In this document: positions 35,570-47,745 of the stretch, in pieces | Position numbering within the stretch: position 1 is the stretch's first letter | How the letters are laid out: each line of letters starts with the position of its first letter | Assembly (NCBI GenBank): GCA_036365145.1 | Contig: JAEOAD010000015.1 | Location: 10,347,501-10,411,500, forward strand | From: Orientallactaga sibirica | Taxonomy: Eukaryota > Chordata > Mammalia > Rodentia > Dipodidae | Length of the DNA stretch: 64,000 nucleotides | Direction: 5' to 3' | Translations under genes and position numbers: made by a program | The notes under the pieces: model-generated | What the model saw: only the letters and a program-made list of their open reading frames with translations | Told to the model about the DNA's origin: nothing | Databases searched by the model: none

Positions 35570-36660
35570 CTCTGCTTTATTTTATTTTACTTTTATTGAC
35601 AACTTCATTATTATAGACAATAAACCATGGTAATTCCCTCCCCCTCACACACACTTCCCCTTTGCAACTCCACTCTCCATCATACCCTTTCCCCTCTCAA
35701 TCAGTTTCTCTTTTATTTTGATGTCATCATCTTTTCCTCCTATTATGATGGTCTTGTGTAGGTAGTGTCAGGCACTATGAGATCATGGATAGCCAGGCTA
35801 TTTTGAGTCTGGAAGAGTGCATTATAAGTCCTACCCTTCCTTTGGGTCTCACATTCTTTCCATCACCTCTTCCAAAATGGACCCTGAGCCTTGGAAGGTG
35901 TGACAGAGATGTTTCAGTGCTGAGCATTCCTCTGTCACTTCTTCTCAGCACTGTGGTGCCTTTTGAGTCATCCTAGAGGTCACCACCATCTGAAAAGAGA
36001 AGCTTCTCTAACCAAAAGTGAGAGTAGCGTTAATATATGGTTATGAACATTAATTAAAGTGCTTACCAGGCAGTTTGGTGAACATAGGATATACATTTAG
36101 CCAGACCCCACAGATATTATACCCCTAGGGCTCATGACTTCCCCTGCCATAGGTTATCAGTATCAGGCATATATTCCCTCCCATGGAGCAGGCTTCCAGT
36201 CCAATTAGAGAGCAGTTGGTTTCCCCCATAACAGAAATGCCACGATTGCACCCATTGGCTCATTTGGCTGGCCAAATTTAAGGCTTGCAGTGTCCACTGT
36301 TGTTTATCTACACTGATGATCTCTCTCTCTCTATCTCTCAGCCACATGCAGCATAGCTCCAGCAGGATTTCTCCGTGGCTTTGCAGCTCAAGTATGTGGA
36401 GTCTTCAGCAATAGAGTTTTACCATCTATTTCTGGTGGGAAACCAAGAGCCTTGCCAAAGGCCTATAATGTTTTTGTGGGCATCAGTGACCTCCCTGGCC
36501 AACAATTCACTGGAAGGTATCTCATCCCTGGCACTGAAAATTTTCTAGTAAGAATCTATGGCTTCTGAGTGTGTCATTGTCCAAAAAAGTAGGTTTCCAT
36601 ATGACTTTTTCACACCCTCTTAGATTTTGATTAGCCCTCTTCCACCTTTCCTTTATTCAA
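35570..36660 (-). mobile_element. L1 3'UTR, reverse orientation
   Basis: This stretch shares long words with 1985-3160: ttattgacaacttc, aaataaaccatg, tcctattatgatggtcttg, aatggaccctgagccttgga, aaaagagaagcttctctaac and gagagcagttggtttccccc. It is the 3'UTR of a minus-strand L1, truncated before ORF2, since no ORF2p words are visible to its right. It lies with other repeats in the GDF7-HS1BP3 interval. Confidence 0.75.
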
Positions 36661-38213
36661 TCTCTTAAGTCCTCTGCTTTAGAAGCCAGCTATGGGAAGC
36701 AGGGTCTTTAGTACCTCCACACCACCAACTCCTCCAGCTTCTCCTGGTCTACTGGGACTGCCATCTTCAAGGCTCAGGAAGATTATCTTTCTGACAGAAG
36801 TCCTTAGCTTCTCCAAACTTTAGTCAGGTTCCAGAATCTTCTCTTAGACCCATGTGTACACCTTCCTTAAGTCCTTGCTAAGGGGGTATATCAAAAGCCC
36901 CATTGTCCCTATCTGACGGGGTTCCTCCCCCTCCACCTCTACTGGAGTATTGTCTGATGGCCCAGCCTGTGTCAACACAAATCCCATTGTGTAGAGTTAG
37001 CCAGACTGTCTCCACTATTTTCCTTCCAAAGCTCATGCCCTGTTTCTTGCCATGCTCAGAACTGAGCCCTGTTCTGACATGAAGTCTACCCTCCCATTGA
37101 CAGCCGCTTGTCCTGGGTCCTTAAACAAGGCACAAAACACCCGTCCTCTTCCTGAAGCATGATTTTCCCTTTGGTTCTAACAGGCCATCCCTCCTTCTTC
37201 ATGATTAAATGTGAATTCTTTTACATGCCCCACAAGATCCTCCTGATGCAAGCTCCCAGAAGTCTAGCCATCTCCTCTCCCTGTGACCCAAACCATGCCC
37301 TCCTGTGTACTTCTCAAATTCCAGCTCTCTCAGGACACCCCTGGATTTGTAACATTCCTTAGGATACACTTTGTTTCTTCTCTTCCTCCTTTTAAGTCTT
37401 TCGTACCCCACAGGGAGCAGTTTTTAATGTCTGGCATTACATAAGAACTTTACAAGTATGTCCACAAGAAATCCACTGCAGGAAACCCCACCTAGTGGCT
37501 TAGGCTCTCGCACAGGAAGTCTGGATGAAGAATCCAGGGCTGGTATGTTCATGATTCATCAGATCTCAGGCTCTTCCATCCTGAACACATACACTGGCCC
37601 CAAACTCATGTTCGTGTCTCATGCTTACAAGATGGCTGCTATGCCTACTTCATCAATCCCCTCTCCAGGTGGAAAACAGGGAAGGAACAAAGAGTTTTCT
37701 CCTAGCAAATTAAACCTTCCACAGAGATATATGTGCCAAAGTTGTATCACATAAGAATATGAATATTTTATTCTTTCATCCTCCACACAGTAAAAGCAAG
37801 AGAAAGGCAGTTGTAAGTGGCTTTCAAGTGGCTGATCTACAATCCCTGCCATTTACATTTCATCTCATTTCAGTTCAGTATTGCTGTGATTTCTGTAACG
37901 CCATTTCTCCAGTGAGAAAACCAAAGCTCAAAACTATTACTACACCCACTTTTTCATGGCCTGGGTCTGGCAATCTTCTCCTGGAAGAATTTCCTTGTAC
38001 ATCCCATCCCTAGGATGTCACTATATGCCCTCCATCTTTATGAATCTCCTGGGTGGGCCTGCATGCTTGTGAAATCTCTATGAGCCCCATCCGACAGCCC
38101 AGGCCTGAAGGCAACAGGCCTATGGCTATGCTCATAAGTGTCACAGGAAGAGAAGAAAAGTGGTGGTCCTGGTCAACATGGAGATACCCAGACATGTGGA
38201 ACGCTTAAGAGTT

Positions 38214-38520
38214 GTGTTAGGGGATAAACAAGACTGAGCACGCCTCACCTGCAAAGTGAAAACCGCTCCACCTGAAACAAAGCTGATACGCAAGCTCAGC
38301 CAATCCCCTCAAGGCTCTGAGTGTCTCTAACCACCTCACCAGCCTGAGACACCCCTGATGGATAAAAGCCTGGTGCAATCACATCCAGAGGGAGGCGGGG
38401 GATCTGTGCAATGCGGTTTGTGTTACCACTGAGTAAGCCACGGACAGGGCTCCTGGAGTAAAGCAGGAAGCAGGGACTATCAGATTTAGATCCCGCATTC
38501 CAGCCATTGTATGCAATTAT
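38214..38520 (+). mobile_element. Possible solo LTR
   Basis: A CCAAT word (cagccaat at 38297-38304) is followed about 58 bases later by a TATA-like gataaaag at 38361, inside a segment that looks unlike its flanks. This resembles the promoter layout of an endogenous retroviral LTR. I could not find matching TG..CA ends or a target duplication, and no viral coding sequence is present. Confidence 0.25.
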
Positions 38521-39008
38521 TCAGTGGAGCCCTGGGACCCACAGAGGCAGAAAATGGGATTGCTATCCCTGAGCAAGTTCTCACCAGCAGCTGTAGTACC
38601 GTGGGCACATGTGACATGCTTGGCCAGGGAGAGTCCCAGCTCATTCACTCACAAGGCTTGGATGACAGGCATGTTAGCAGCCCTAGTGCTGATGACTCAA
38701 CACTGTGGCCCCATCTCTGCTCGCCTACACCTTCCCAAGCTGGCTTCCCAGGGGCTCCCATCATGGAGGCTCACCCCAACCTCAGCTCCAAGAGCCTCCT
38801 TTCTATCCCAGACCCCACATCCATGTCTCTAGCTTTGAGACATGGCCTTCACATCTCCAGGTTCTCAAACACCTCCTGTCTAAAATAAACTCAAAGTTCC
38901 ACCAAAGCAGATCTCCTTCTCCAAGAGCCTGGCCACAGAAGACGCAGTCATCCAGCCACTTGCAAGAGTCAAACCATACCAGCATCCTTTTCCCTTCCTT
39001 CCTTCCTA

Positions 39009-39178
39009 TTTTTTTTTTTTTTGCGGGGGGTGGGGGTTCAAGGCAAGGTCTCACTCACTCTAGCCCAGGCTGACCTGGAACTCACTCTGTAGCCCTAGGC
39101 TAGCTTTGAACTCACAGCCATCTTTCTACCTCAGCTTCCTCAGTGCTGGGACCCAAGACATGTGCCACCACTCCTGAC
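39009..39178 (-). mobile_element. B1-type SINE, reverse orientation
   Basis: T-run, then aaggtctcactcactctagc, ctgacctggaactcactctg and cagtgctgggacccaagaca. An antisense, moderately diverged B1 copy. Confidence 0.88.
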
Positions 39179-39360
39179 TTTTTTTGACAGGATCTCATGT
39201 ATTTTTCCAGACTAGCCTTGGGCAGGCTACAAATTCACATGTGCTGATACTATAGGTATGAGCCCCCATGACCCGTCTATGAGAGGCCGGAGATTTAACC
39301 CTTGGCTTCATGCATGCTAGGCAAGCACTCTGCCAACTGAGCTCCATCCCAACCCCATAG
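39179..39360 (-). mobile_element. B4/ID-like SINE, reverse orientation
   Basis: After a T-run, gacaggatctcatgtatttt leads to a diverged B1-like block and then ttcatgcatgctaggcaagc and actctgccaactgagctcca, an antisense tRNA-like head. It directly abuts the preceding B1. Confidence 0.6.
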
Positions 39361-39759
39361 TGTCATCTTAGCTCCATCCATATTCATTTAATTTCTCCAT
39401 TTTCTAGGTTTTTTACACCTGCCCCCTATTCTGCACCTGGGTGGCCTTCATCCTAGTTCATGCCATCATCACCCCTAGTCAGACCTGTTCTGTAGTTCTG
39501 CTTATTTTCCTGCCTTCAGTGCCACAACCTCCAAGTCATTGTGCACGGCTGAGCAGGCCCATTCCTCTGTGCACAGTCCTCTGATAGCAGTGTCTACCTC
39601 AACATCAAAACTCTAAGCTTGTAGCACCAGGCACTCTGCCCTGGCTCCTACTTGACTCTTCCATTCATTTCCGAGTCTTTCAAGCACACAACACAATAGT
39701 CCTCCTACTCCAGTGTAGCCATTCTGCTGCTCAGGACCTCCCTCCTTTACAAAGCCTTT

Positions 39760-39939
39760 TCTTTTTTGTTTTGTTTTGTTGTTTTGATTTTTGTTTTTGT
39801 TTTTCAAGGTAGGGTCTCACTCTAGCCCAGGCTGACCTGGATTCACTATGTAGACTCAGGGTGGCCTCGAACTCATGGGGATCCTCCTACCTCTGCCTCC
39901 CAAATGCTGGGATTAAAGGTGTGTGCCACCACTCCCTGC
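39760..39939 (-). mobile_element. B1-type SINE, reverse orientation
   Basis: T-rich tail, ttcaaggtagggtctcactc, then cctctgcctcccaaatgctg and ggtgtgtgccaccactccct. The flanking words tacaaagcc[t/c]tt on both sides are the target duplication. Confidence 0.93.
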
Positions 39940-40024
39940 TACAAAGCCCTTTCTGACCTCACCCCCTTTCTGGAGTGAAGGGGCAGGGAAGAGTGAGGAG
40001 GTTGCATTAAGAACATTATTGTCA

Positions 40025-40225
40025 GGCTGGAGAGATGACTTAGCAGTTAATGTGATTGCCTGTGAAACCTAAGGACCCAGGTTAGATTCCCCAGTACCCA
40101 CTTAAGCCAGATGCACATGGTGGCACATGCGTCTGGAGTTCATTTGTAGTGGCTACAGGCCCTGACCAGTCTATTCTTTTTCTCTCTCCTCCTCCCTCTC
40201 AAATAAATAAAAATTGAATTAAAAA
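40025..40225 (+). mobile_element. tRNA-derived SINE
   Basis: Starts ggctggagagatgacttagc; contains ccaggttagattccccagta and cacatgcgtctggagttcat, then a CT-rich tract and aaataaataaaaa tail. The words cattattgtca before and after it mark the target duplication. Confidence 0.93.
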
Positions 40226-41159
40226 GATCATTATTGTCACCCTGTCTATAGAGAAATGCTAAACTAAGTTGACGAGGCACATGAACAAAAGCATTTATTT
40301 ATTCGAGATACATGTCGGAAAGTCAGTTTTAAATCGTTTTTACTGTGGGATGTCTTCACTGAGTTCAAAGCATAAAGGTGTTGCTGATGAGGGAAGCCTA
40401 GGGAATGCGGCCAGGACTGCCCTATCATGAGTGCCTGGGACCCAGTTTCTGCAGCAGTTTGTCACAGAGCTGTGCATGGAGACAGCAACGGGACAGGGTA
40501 GCAGTTTGCACCGTTCTCTCCTTGGCCTCTGGCAAGTGACAGCCAATGGCAGGGGACACTATCTTTCTGATTCTCATCCCATACAAAGCTGAGTCTACTC
40601 CCAGTATGTCTGCTTCACTAGGCAGGCCACGTGCCCGAGAACACTAGTATCACATTGCCATCAGAGGTAGGTCAGGTCACAGGCCTCCACCAAGGTTGAC
40701 ACCTACCAAGAAGTGTCTATCAGAAGCTCCTGAGAAAACGGTGTCAGCCAGAGGCCCCTGGAGGTCACCCAGGCCCGCAGCCCACTGCCCACACTGAGCT
40801 CTGGAGCTTGGACGGCGGGGTTGTCTATGCAACCCCCAAGCCTGCACAGCCTGGAGGGACAGAGGCCCGGCCTGGAAGGTATTGTGTGAGAGGGGAGAAC
40901 TGTCACAGGTAGCGAAGTAGAGAGAAGTGTGGGGACTAACGGCAAGAACAGCAAAGTCCTGTTCCTTGAGAGTCTAAGTATTTACAGCCACACAAACAAT
41001 TTGATTAAATGGCACAGTGTGTCAGGCTCTGGGCCGAGCATTTTCTAGTCGGTGCCAGGAACCTGGGGAGGGCTGAGCTGCTCCAGACCCTCACCGCCTC
41101 CCAGGCCATGAGAGCCGCGACGTGCATGGCACCGCCACCACCACCACCAGGGGCGCCGG

Positions 41160-41358
41160 AGCCTGGGGCGGGGTCTTGGGTCGAGGGCGGGGCCTGGGGC
41201 GGGGCGGGGCGCGGCCATTGGCGGACTAGGGCCCGGGCTGCGGGCTGCTGGCGCGAGCGCGGCGGGGCGGGGACGTAGCGACGCCCGCAGCTACGCCGGG
41301 TCGCGTGATCTCCCGCCCGCCCGTCGCCTGCTCTGCTGCTGCTGCCGCCGCCGCCGAC
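41160..41358 (+). promoter_or_regulatory. HS1BP3: HS1BP3 CpG-island promoter and 5'UTR
   Basis: Several GGGGCGGGG-type GC boxes lie at 41166-41210, followed at once by an inverted CCAAT box (ATTGG at 41217-41221) in gcggccattggcgg. CpG is frequent from about 41100 to 41480. A CTG/CCG triplet run precedes the ATG. There is no TATA box. This is a typical housekeeping promoter; the start site is probably between 41225 and 41320, by inference. Confidence 0.75.
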
Positions 41359-41390
41359 ATGCAGTCACCGGCGGTGCTCGTCACCTCCAG
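41359..41390 (+). CDS. HS1BP3: HS1BP3 coding exon 1
   Basis: The exon encodes MQSPAVLVTS plus two bases of the next codon, the same N-terminus as human and mouse HS1BP3. The ATG follows gccgccgac and the exon ends CCAG before the donor GTGAGC at 41391. The split AG|A codon joins to exon 2 as Arg, giving SRQVQNVHTG. HS1BP3 is a PX-domain protein first found as a partner of HS1/HCLS1 and later reported to restrain autophagy through phosphatidic acid and PLD1. The ten residues are short, but start, junction and phase all fit. Confidence 0.93.
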
Positions 41391-42267
41391 GTGAGCCAGT
41401 CCCCCGGGCTGCTCGTCCCTGGCACCGCGGGGTGCTCGGTGGTTCTGGCGGCCGCACCCCTCCGCGCTGCGGGAGACGTGGCTCCCATCCAACTTCCCGG
41501 TGTTGGGGTGAGGAGGTGGAGGCCCCCTAGAGGATACAGAACTCACGCTAGACTCCGCGGAAGGCCGGCACTGGCCCATTCACTCGGGCAGGCAGAGGAG
41601 GACCCTGCTCCACTTCCCTGCCCACTTGGGGTCATTTCTTTCGGTCCACCAACTTCCAGCGCCTGTCCTGTGGGTACCGGGCCGTGCTAAGCACCGGGGC
41701 GGGGTGAACCCAACAAGGCCGACCCTGCAGGGGCGACCTCTGAGCCCAGGGGTGCTGGAAGGGGCAGCGCGTTCCTGCAGTGTGCAGGCTAACCTGTCTT
41801 AGGACAAGGGAAGTTACTGCAGAGGCCTCACCAGGGCCAGGGGTGGAGGAGGCAGTGTTCCCCCACCCTGGGTCATGCTTGGAGGGGCCAGCCTGGATGA
41901 AACCTGCCAAGGCTGGGAGGGGTGTGGTCTTGCTCTTTGCCCGCTTCTAAGTAGCCCTACAGTAATATATTTAAAGACATTTTTATGTGCTCCACCTTTT
42001 TTGCCCCTACCCAAAATTTGGCTAACATACCAACCAGTTCATCATGTAAATGAATGTGTTTGTTACCCAACACAAATGTTAAACTTCCATTTGTCATTCC
42101 AACTTCCTGAGGCTTCAAATTCTGAAAATTGTCATTCTTTACATGAAGCTGATGTTGGAAGCTGCTCATATTTGGTGAGTGAGGCCGCAGGCCATATCTG
42201 TATTAGCAGAGGAGATGTCCCGACTGCCATGAGTCTGGTCCCTCTCTGCAAATGGAGGTTCCATATT

Positions 42268-42467
42268 GGCAGAGAGAGAGAGAGAGAGAGAGAAAGAGGG
42301 AGGGGGGGGGAGGAATGGGCACACCAGGGCCTGTAGCCACTGCAAATGAACTCCAGATGCATGTGCCACCTTGTGTATCTGGCTTACCTGGGTACTGGGG
42401 AATCCATCCGTAAGTCCTTAGGCTTCACAGACAAGTGCCTTAACTGCTAAGCCATCTCTCCAGCCCC
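42268..42467 (-). mobile_element. tRNA-derived SINE, reverse orientation
   Basis: A (GA)n tail at left, gcacaccagggcctgtagcc, gaactccagatgcatgtgcc, and the antisense head gctaagccatctctccagcc. The purine tail is the SINE's own CT-rich 3' part read backwards. Confidence 0.93.
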
Positions 42468-42613
42468 ACTTTGTACATTTTCAAAACAATATATTTTCAC
42501 AAAATTGTGGTATCAATCCCTTTTTTAGAATCTAGGATTGAAGGCAAGGATTACTAGTAGTCATGCTTAATAGTTTTAAAATAGTGTGTGCGAGCTTTCT
42601 GAATAGGAATTTT

Positions 42614-42779
42614 CTTTTTGTTGTTGTTGTTTTTTGTTTTTCAAGGTAGGGTCTCACTCTAGCTCAGGCTGGCCTGGAATTCACTACGTAGACTCAGGGT
42701 GGCCTCGAACTAATAGCGTTCCTCCTACCTCTGCCTCCCGAGTGCTGGGATTAAAGGCATGTGCCACCACGCCTGGCTT
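42614..42779 (-). mobile_element. B1-type SINE, reverse orientation
   Basis: T-rich tail, ttcaaggtagggtctcactc and ggcatgtgccaccacgcctg. The 15-base target duplication tgaataggaattttc occurs at about 42599-42613 and 42780-42794. Confidence 0.95.
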
Positions 42780-42922
42780 TGAATAGGAATTTTCATATAT
42801 TATTGTAAAAGTAGAGAAGGTAGAAAGAGTCAATGCCCTGAGGCTTGTGTGGTGGGAGTGGAGGATGCCTGGGAGAGTGTTAAGTGGCCCTAAGAAGGGG
42901 ATAATCAAGAAAGGCCATGGAG

Positions 42923-43070
42923 GCTGGGCGTGGTGGCGCACGCCTTTAATCCCAGTACTTGGGACGCAGAGGTAGGAAGATCGTCATGAGTTCAAAGCCA
43001 CCCTGAGACTACATAGTTAATTCCAGGTCAGCCTGGACTAGAGTGAGACCCTACCTCAAAAAAAAAAAAA
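42923..43070 (+). mobile_element. B1-type SINE
   Basis: Starts gctgggcgtggtggcgcacg, ends gaccctacctc plus an A-run. Target duplication aaggccat at 42911-42918 and directly after the tail. Confidence 0.94.
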
Positions 43071-45292
43071 AGGCCATCAAGTTATGGTTGGGCCACAGGC
43101 TTTCATTCTGTGTATGACAGGAAGCATGGGCAGGGTGGCTGCATGAGTGGGTTTATGGAGACTGGCCACATTCGACAGGCACTGGCAAGAATCTGTATAG
43201 AGTGGTGGTGGATTGGCCCCGTGTGATGGGAGGAGGGGCTGAGGCATGTTTAGGTTCTGGACACTCAGCTCTTGGGTGTGCTGATGGTGAGGTGGGTATG
43301 TGACAATGAGAAGGAGGCATGGAGACCAGCTGCATGGCTTCTGCCTTAGCTTGTTGCTTTCTGGGATGAGGCGACTGGTGCAGGGAGATGGGACAGAGGA
43401 ATTTGTCCAGACAGGCTCATTTTATCTTACCATGCTGCTGGCAGTCATGTGGAAATGTCAGGTAGGCAGCTGGAGGGTGTTTGGCCTGGAGGAAAGTGTC
43501 TGGATTACTAGGCAGGAATTTGGGTAAAAAGTTTAAATCTGAGGCTGGGAGGACACCAGAAAAGGAAAAAAGTGTAAGGCAGGCTCTGAAATCCAGATCA
43601 GGGGAGCCATGCTACAAAATGGGATTTCACCTTCGCATTTAATTTCACAAGATCCCAAGTGACCTGGCCAGGGGCAGTGTGGTTGCGTCATGAGGACAAG
43701 TCCAGCTGGAATGGGTTTAAGGTCTAACAGGGAGACATGTGCATGTGAGCCACTCTTAAGTCCTGCTGGAGAAATGGAGCAGGGAAGAAGTCAGGGCACA
43801 AGACAGCTTTTGTTGGACAGTAGAAGTGTGGTTGCCTGCAAGTGAGCATGATCCAGAAAGCAAGGAGCACTGATAGGACAGAAAAGAGAGGGAAGATATG
43901 CACAAGGATGTCGCTCAACAGGTGACGGGAGCTGGGATCCACTGCCCCAGTTTGTCTGCAGCCCAGAGTCAAAGAGTGGACAAGGCAGGGGCAGGAACCA
44001 TGGTGGATGTGCCAGGCAAGCACAGGCTGCTCTGATTGCTTCAGAGTAGAACAGGAAGCAGGGCCTCTGAGGAGAGCAGTGTTGGAGGTTTGCAGGCTCC
44101 TTCCGTGTCTTGGTTCTCAATGGTATTAGCATCAGCTGGAACTTTTCCCAGAGCCACAGAAGCAGAATGTGCACGTTAACAGGATCCCCACTGTACTCTA
44201 AGCAGCTTGTTCTAGGACATAGGTGGACACACTAGGTCTGTAGGCCAAAACCTGCCCACCACTTGCTTTCGTGAGCCTGGTTCTGTGGGAACACACCCCG
44301 TCTGTGTAGGTGTTGCCTGTAGCTGCTGCTTTTCATGCTCAGAAGAAAGTCAAACAACAGCTGAGGGCAGAGAGCATGCAAAGCCTAGAACATTTACTGT
44401 CTGTCCATTTACCGAACAGGTTTTCCTAGTGGCATAGGTCAGGAAGAATACTGGGTTCAAATGCATCATTGCTAAGCTAGTCTAGACTTGTGATTCAGTG
44501 GCCTGCATCTGCCTTCCTCACAAGCTCCCTAGTGATGTGAATACGTCCTCAGAGACCACACTTTTAGAACCCCATGTCTAGGGTACAGTACTGTTGTCAG
44601 GCACACTGCTGGAGCCTGCAATTCATGGTCAGGAGTTTCAGGTGGGACCATGCTGGCATGTTTGTGACAGGCAGAGCTTCCTGGGCACAGGAGAAAAGGA
44701 GGCAAAGAATGGGAAAGGAGGCTTTTTCAGGCCAGGTCAGCCCTGGACATGAGGACACCGAGACTCCTGCCACGCTGTGGACTCCACTGGTGACAAAGAC
44801 TCCACAGGGGAAAGGGGAGGGATTTGGAGTATAGCTGCTGGTATGGTCAGTCATTGGACACTTCAGGGCTCTAAGTGGTCCCCTCCTGGCTTCCCACTAC
44901 TCAAGATAGACCGCCCTCCATGCTGTCTTCCATCCACCCTGTTCTTTGGTTTCAAAACAAAATGGTTCCTTGTCACCCCTGCAACAGGCTGCCTGAGATT
45001 GCACCCTGGAACTACTGAGACCATAAATAAGCCACTCCCCTCTGGGCCACTGTCCTCTTAGGCCGGTCTGAGCAGTTAAGTTCCTTTTGCTTAGGGACTA
45101 TGGGAGATGGGAGTAATTTCACACAGTCCACTTGCTTGGTGTCCCAACTGCTTTCTGCTCACCTTTAGCCTCCAATCTTACTTTCCCCTCCTGTCTTCAT
45201 GACAGTGACTCTTATGACACCAGGATACAGGGTCATTATTCATCAGACAGAACGCTCTCATTTGTTTAGCCAGTGGTAAAGAAGTGGCTGGT

Positions 45293-45679
45293 GGGCTGTA
45301 GAGATGGCTCAGCAGTTAAAGCACTTGCCTGTGAAACCTAAGAACCCAGGTTCGATTCCCCAGTACCTATGTAAGCCAGATGCACAGGGTGGTGCATGCA
45401 TGCGTCTGGAGTTCATCTGCAGTGGCTAAAGGCCCTGGCATGCCTATTCTCTTCCTCTCCCGCCTCTCTCTAATAAATAAATAAATTTGGGGGTGGTTTT
45501 TTTTTTTTTTCTTTTTTAAGGTAGAGTTTCACTCTGTAGTCCAGGCTGACCTGGAATTCACTATGTAGTCTCAGGGTGGCCTCAAACTCATGGCAATCCT
45601 TCTACCTCTGCCTCCCAAGTGCTGGGATTAAAGGCATGTGCCACCACGCCTGGTAAATAAAAATATTTTTTTAAAAATG
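45293..45679 (+). mobile_element. tRNA-derived SINE interrupted by a B1
   Basis: The head ggctgtagagatggctcagc has a consensus A box, and ggttcgattcc at 45349-45359 is a consensus B box for RNA polymerase III. A CT-rich part and aataaataaataaattt tail follow at 45480. The element is interrupted at about 45499 by an antisense B1, then resumes with taaataaaaatattttttta. The whole is flanked by aagtggctggtg at 45283-45294 and 45680-45691. Confidence 0.92.
45499..45655 (-). mobile_element. B1-type SINE nested in a tRNA SINE
   Basis: T-run, aaggtagagtttcactctgt, ctgacctggaattcactatg and ggcatgtgccaccacgcctg. It lies within the A-rich tail of the surrounding SINE, a known favoured target of L1 machinery. 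Confidence 0.92.
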
Positions 45680-46686
45680 AAGTGGCTGGTGAGTTGATTG
45701 ATGTGTCTCACCTGGCGGCATGTGCCTGTGGCGCCTGCGAGGCAGGTCAGCCTCAGTCTTCAGGAGGAATGTGTGCTCGCTCATCAGTGCACCATGAGTG
45801 GGGAGATACTATTCCTTGTGGGTAAAGACCCGTGTAGTCACTGGACACACACACCCCATGTGACACTCATTGTGGTAGGCTGCCCCAGCAGTTGACAGTG
45901 CCATTGTGTTGATGGCAGGGTTGGCTTGCTAGTATGAAGATGTGAGTGACCCACATGGAAGAAGTCTTGAGAGCAGTCATTTGATGGGCCAGGTTAATGC
46001 CAGAAAGGGAAGGGCAAGGCCAGGCAGGTGTAAACTCCAGAAGTCCTTTGCATCCTTGGCCCTGCATTCTTAAGGGCCTGCCCTGGCACAACAGTCTCGC
46101 TGTGGAGAGGAGCCAGCCTGTCCTTCCAGAGGCACTTGCATGAAGCATGTTTGTCTGTACCGCCCACAGCACACCTTATACCAGATGAGAAATGTCCTTG
46201 TTGTCTCTCTGCACTCAGTTTTTGTTTCCTGAGCAGTATTTAAAGCTCTCCACAGGCTCTGATGAGCACGCACAGCTCTCTGAGAGCAGTAGATTAGCTG
46301 AGACCTGGAAAGGATGCTCAGAATATACTCAGGCCAGTGTGTCTGTCCTCAGCAATGCCCAGAAGGGGAAGCTGACTGATTTCCTGCCACCTTGGATGTC
46401 TCTCTAGTGCCCCAGATGTTGGACAGCTCTGTAGCCATTCTCTTACCCTCTCACTAGCTAAAGAGTTGTCGGTTCATTCATATTCCCAGGAGGGCTTCAG
46501 TCCTGCATTTCTTTGTAGAACCAGGTATTTCTGTGGTCTGCATGGAGCCCCAAAGATATAAGGACAAATTTGGCAAGGATAAGCAATATAATGGGCAGCT
46601 ACCAGGCCCCACTGACCAGCCTGTGTTTCAGGGAAGAAGCCTGCTGACTTGAACCTGAACTTCACCTGCTTTGTTTCCCTTTGCAG

Positions 46687-46852
46687 ACAAGTTCAGAATG
46701 TCCACACAGGTCTTGACCTGACCGTGCCACAGCACCAAGAAGTGCGGGGCAAGATGATGTCCGGCCATGTGGAGTACCAGATCCTGGTGGTGACCCGGCT
46801 GGCGGCTTTCAAGTTGGCCAAGCACAGACCCGAGGACGTTGTCCAGTTCCTG
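46687..46852 (+). CDS. HS1BP3: HS1BP3 coding exon 2 (PX domain, first part)
   Basis: The exon finishes the Arg codon and encodes QVQNVHTGLDLTVPQHQEVR, then GKMMSGHVEYQILVVTRLAA and FKLAKHRPEDVVQFL, matching HS1BP3 almost residue for residue. It is the first half of the PX phosphoinositide-binding domain. It is bounded by ctttgcag and CTG|GTGAGC, and is 166 bases long, so the next exon starts in phase 0. A Leu replaces the Ser I recall in human and mouse at AFKSAKH. No damage is seen. Confidence 0.96.
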
Positions 46853-47576
46853 GTGAGCGGGAACTCTAGTGAGGATGTTCCTAGGGTGCCTGGGCCCTCC
46901 CCACAGTGCAGGTAGCATTGAGGTAGGGGCAGTTCTCTAGCCCATGCTCACTCAGCGTCTGGTGTGCTGGACAGTGTCCAATGATAAGGAACACCAGAGT
47001 ACATCCATGCTTGCTGTCCATGGGGAGACAGGCTTGTAAAGAGACAGGTACAAATGGTGACAGGAGCACATGGGGAATGTGGAAAAGGGACAATGTAACC
47101 TGCCGTAGGGAAAGGGGTCTAGAAACTTCTCAGAAGTAGTAAGGGCAGAGCAGTGTTTAGCAGGTAGTGCTAAGCAGCAGAGAGCAGGGGTACCCCAGGC
47201 GAGCACACACACAGGATCCAGGTTGCACAACCAAGTAGTTTGGGGCAGGACAATGACAGTCTCATTTGCCTCTAACCAGAGGATCTGGTGACAGTATGAC
47301 ATTGTACCAGAAGGAACAAGTTGACAGGGAGTCTAGTTCTGAGGCTGACAGAGTAAACCCCAAGGCGAGGGCTAGTAGCAGCAGTAGTAAAAAAAGGAAG
47401 CAAAGAGCCAGAGACACTTACAATGTGTGGCTTCAACAGCACCAGTGGAGGTTGCACATTGGGGGATTGTGTTGAGTGTACAGTGTCTGCCCAGGCAGGA
47501 CTCAGAAAACTTGAGCAAAGGACTGGGGCAGCTGAGATGCAGCTTTGGAGACATCGGCTTAGAAGTAATGTTATGA

Positions 47577-47745
47577 GCCAGGCGTGTTGGCGCACGCCCT
47601 TAATCCAGCACTTGGGAGGCAGAGGTAGGAGGATCACCATGAGTTCAAGGCCACCCTGAGACCACATAGTTAATTCCAGGTCAGCCTGGGCCAAAGTAAG
47701 ACCCTACCTCGAAAAACCAAAAAAAAAAAAAAAAAAAAAAAAAAG
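47577..47745 (+). mobile_element. B1-type SINE
   Basis: Starts gccaggcgtgttggcgcacg, ends gaccctacctcgaaaaacca plus a long A-tail. The 16-base duplication agaagtaatgttatga lies at 47561-47576 and just after the tail, a young-looking insertion. Confidence 0.95.

Larger units (their letters stand above)
28451..41150. other. GDF7-HS1BP3 divergent intergenic region
   Basis: About 12.7 kb without a supported gene. The part 28450-32200 appears mostly unique apart from a MIR at 29211-29330, so it is the likeliest place for GDF7 or HS1BP3 regulatory elements. From 32.2 to 40.2 kb the region is dense in SINEs, one L1 3' end and a possible LTR. Open frames here are short and I recognise none. Confidence 0.7.
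41391..46686 (+). other. HS1BP3: HS1BP3 intron 1
   Basis: A 5.3-kb intron from GTGAGC at 41391 to the acceptor ccctttgcag at 46686. It carries three B1 copies (two plus-end intact, one nested) and two tRNA-derived SINEs, listed separately. Between 43.1 and 45.2 kb I see nothing recognisable. Confidence 0.93.
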
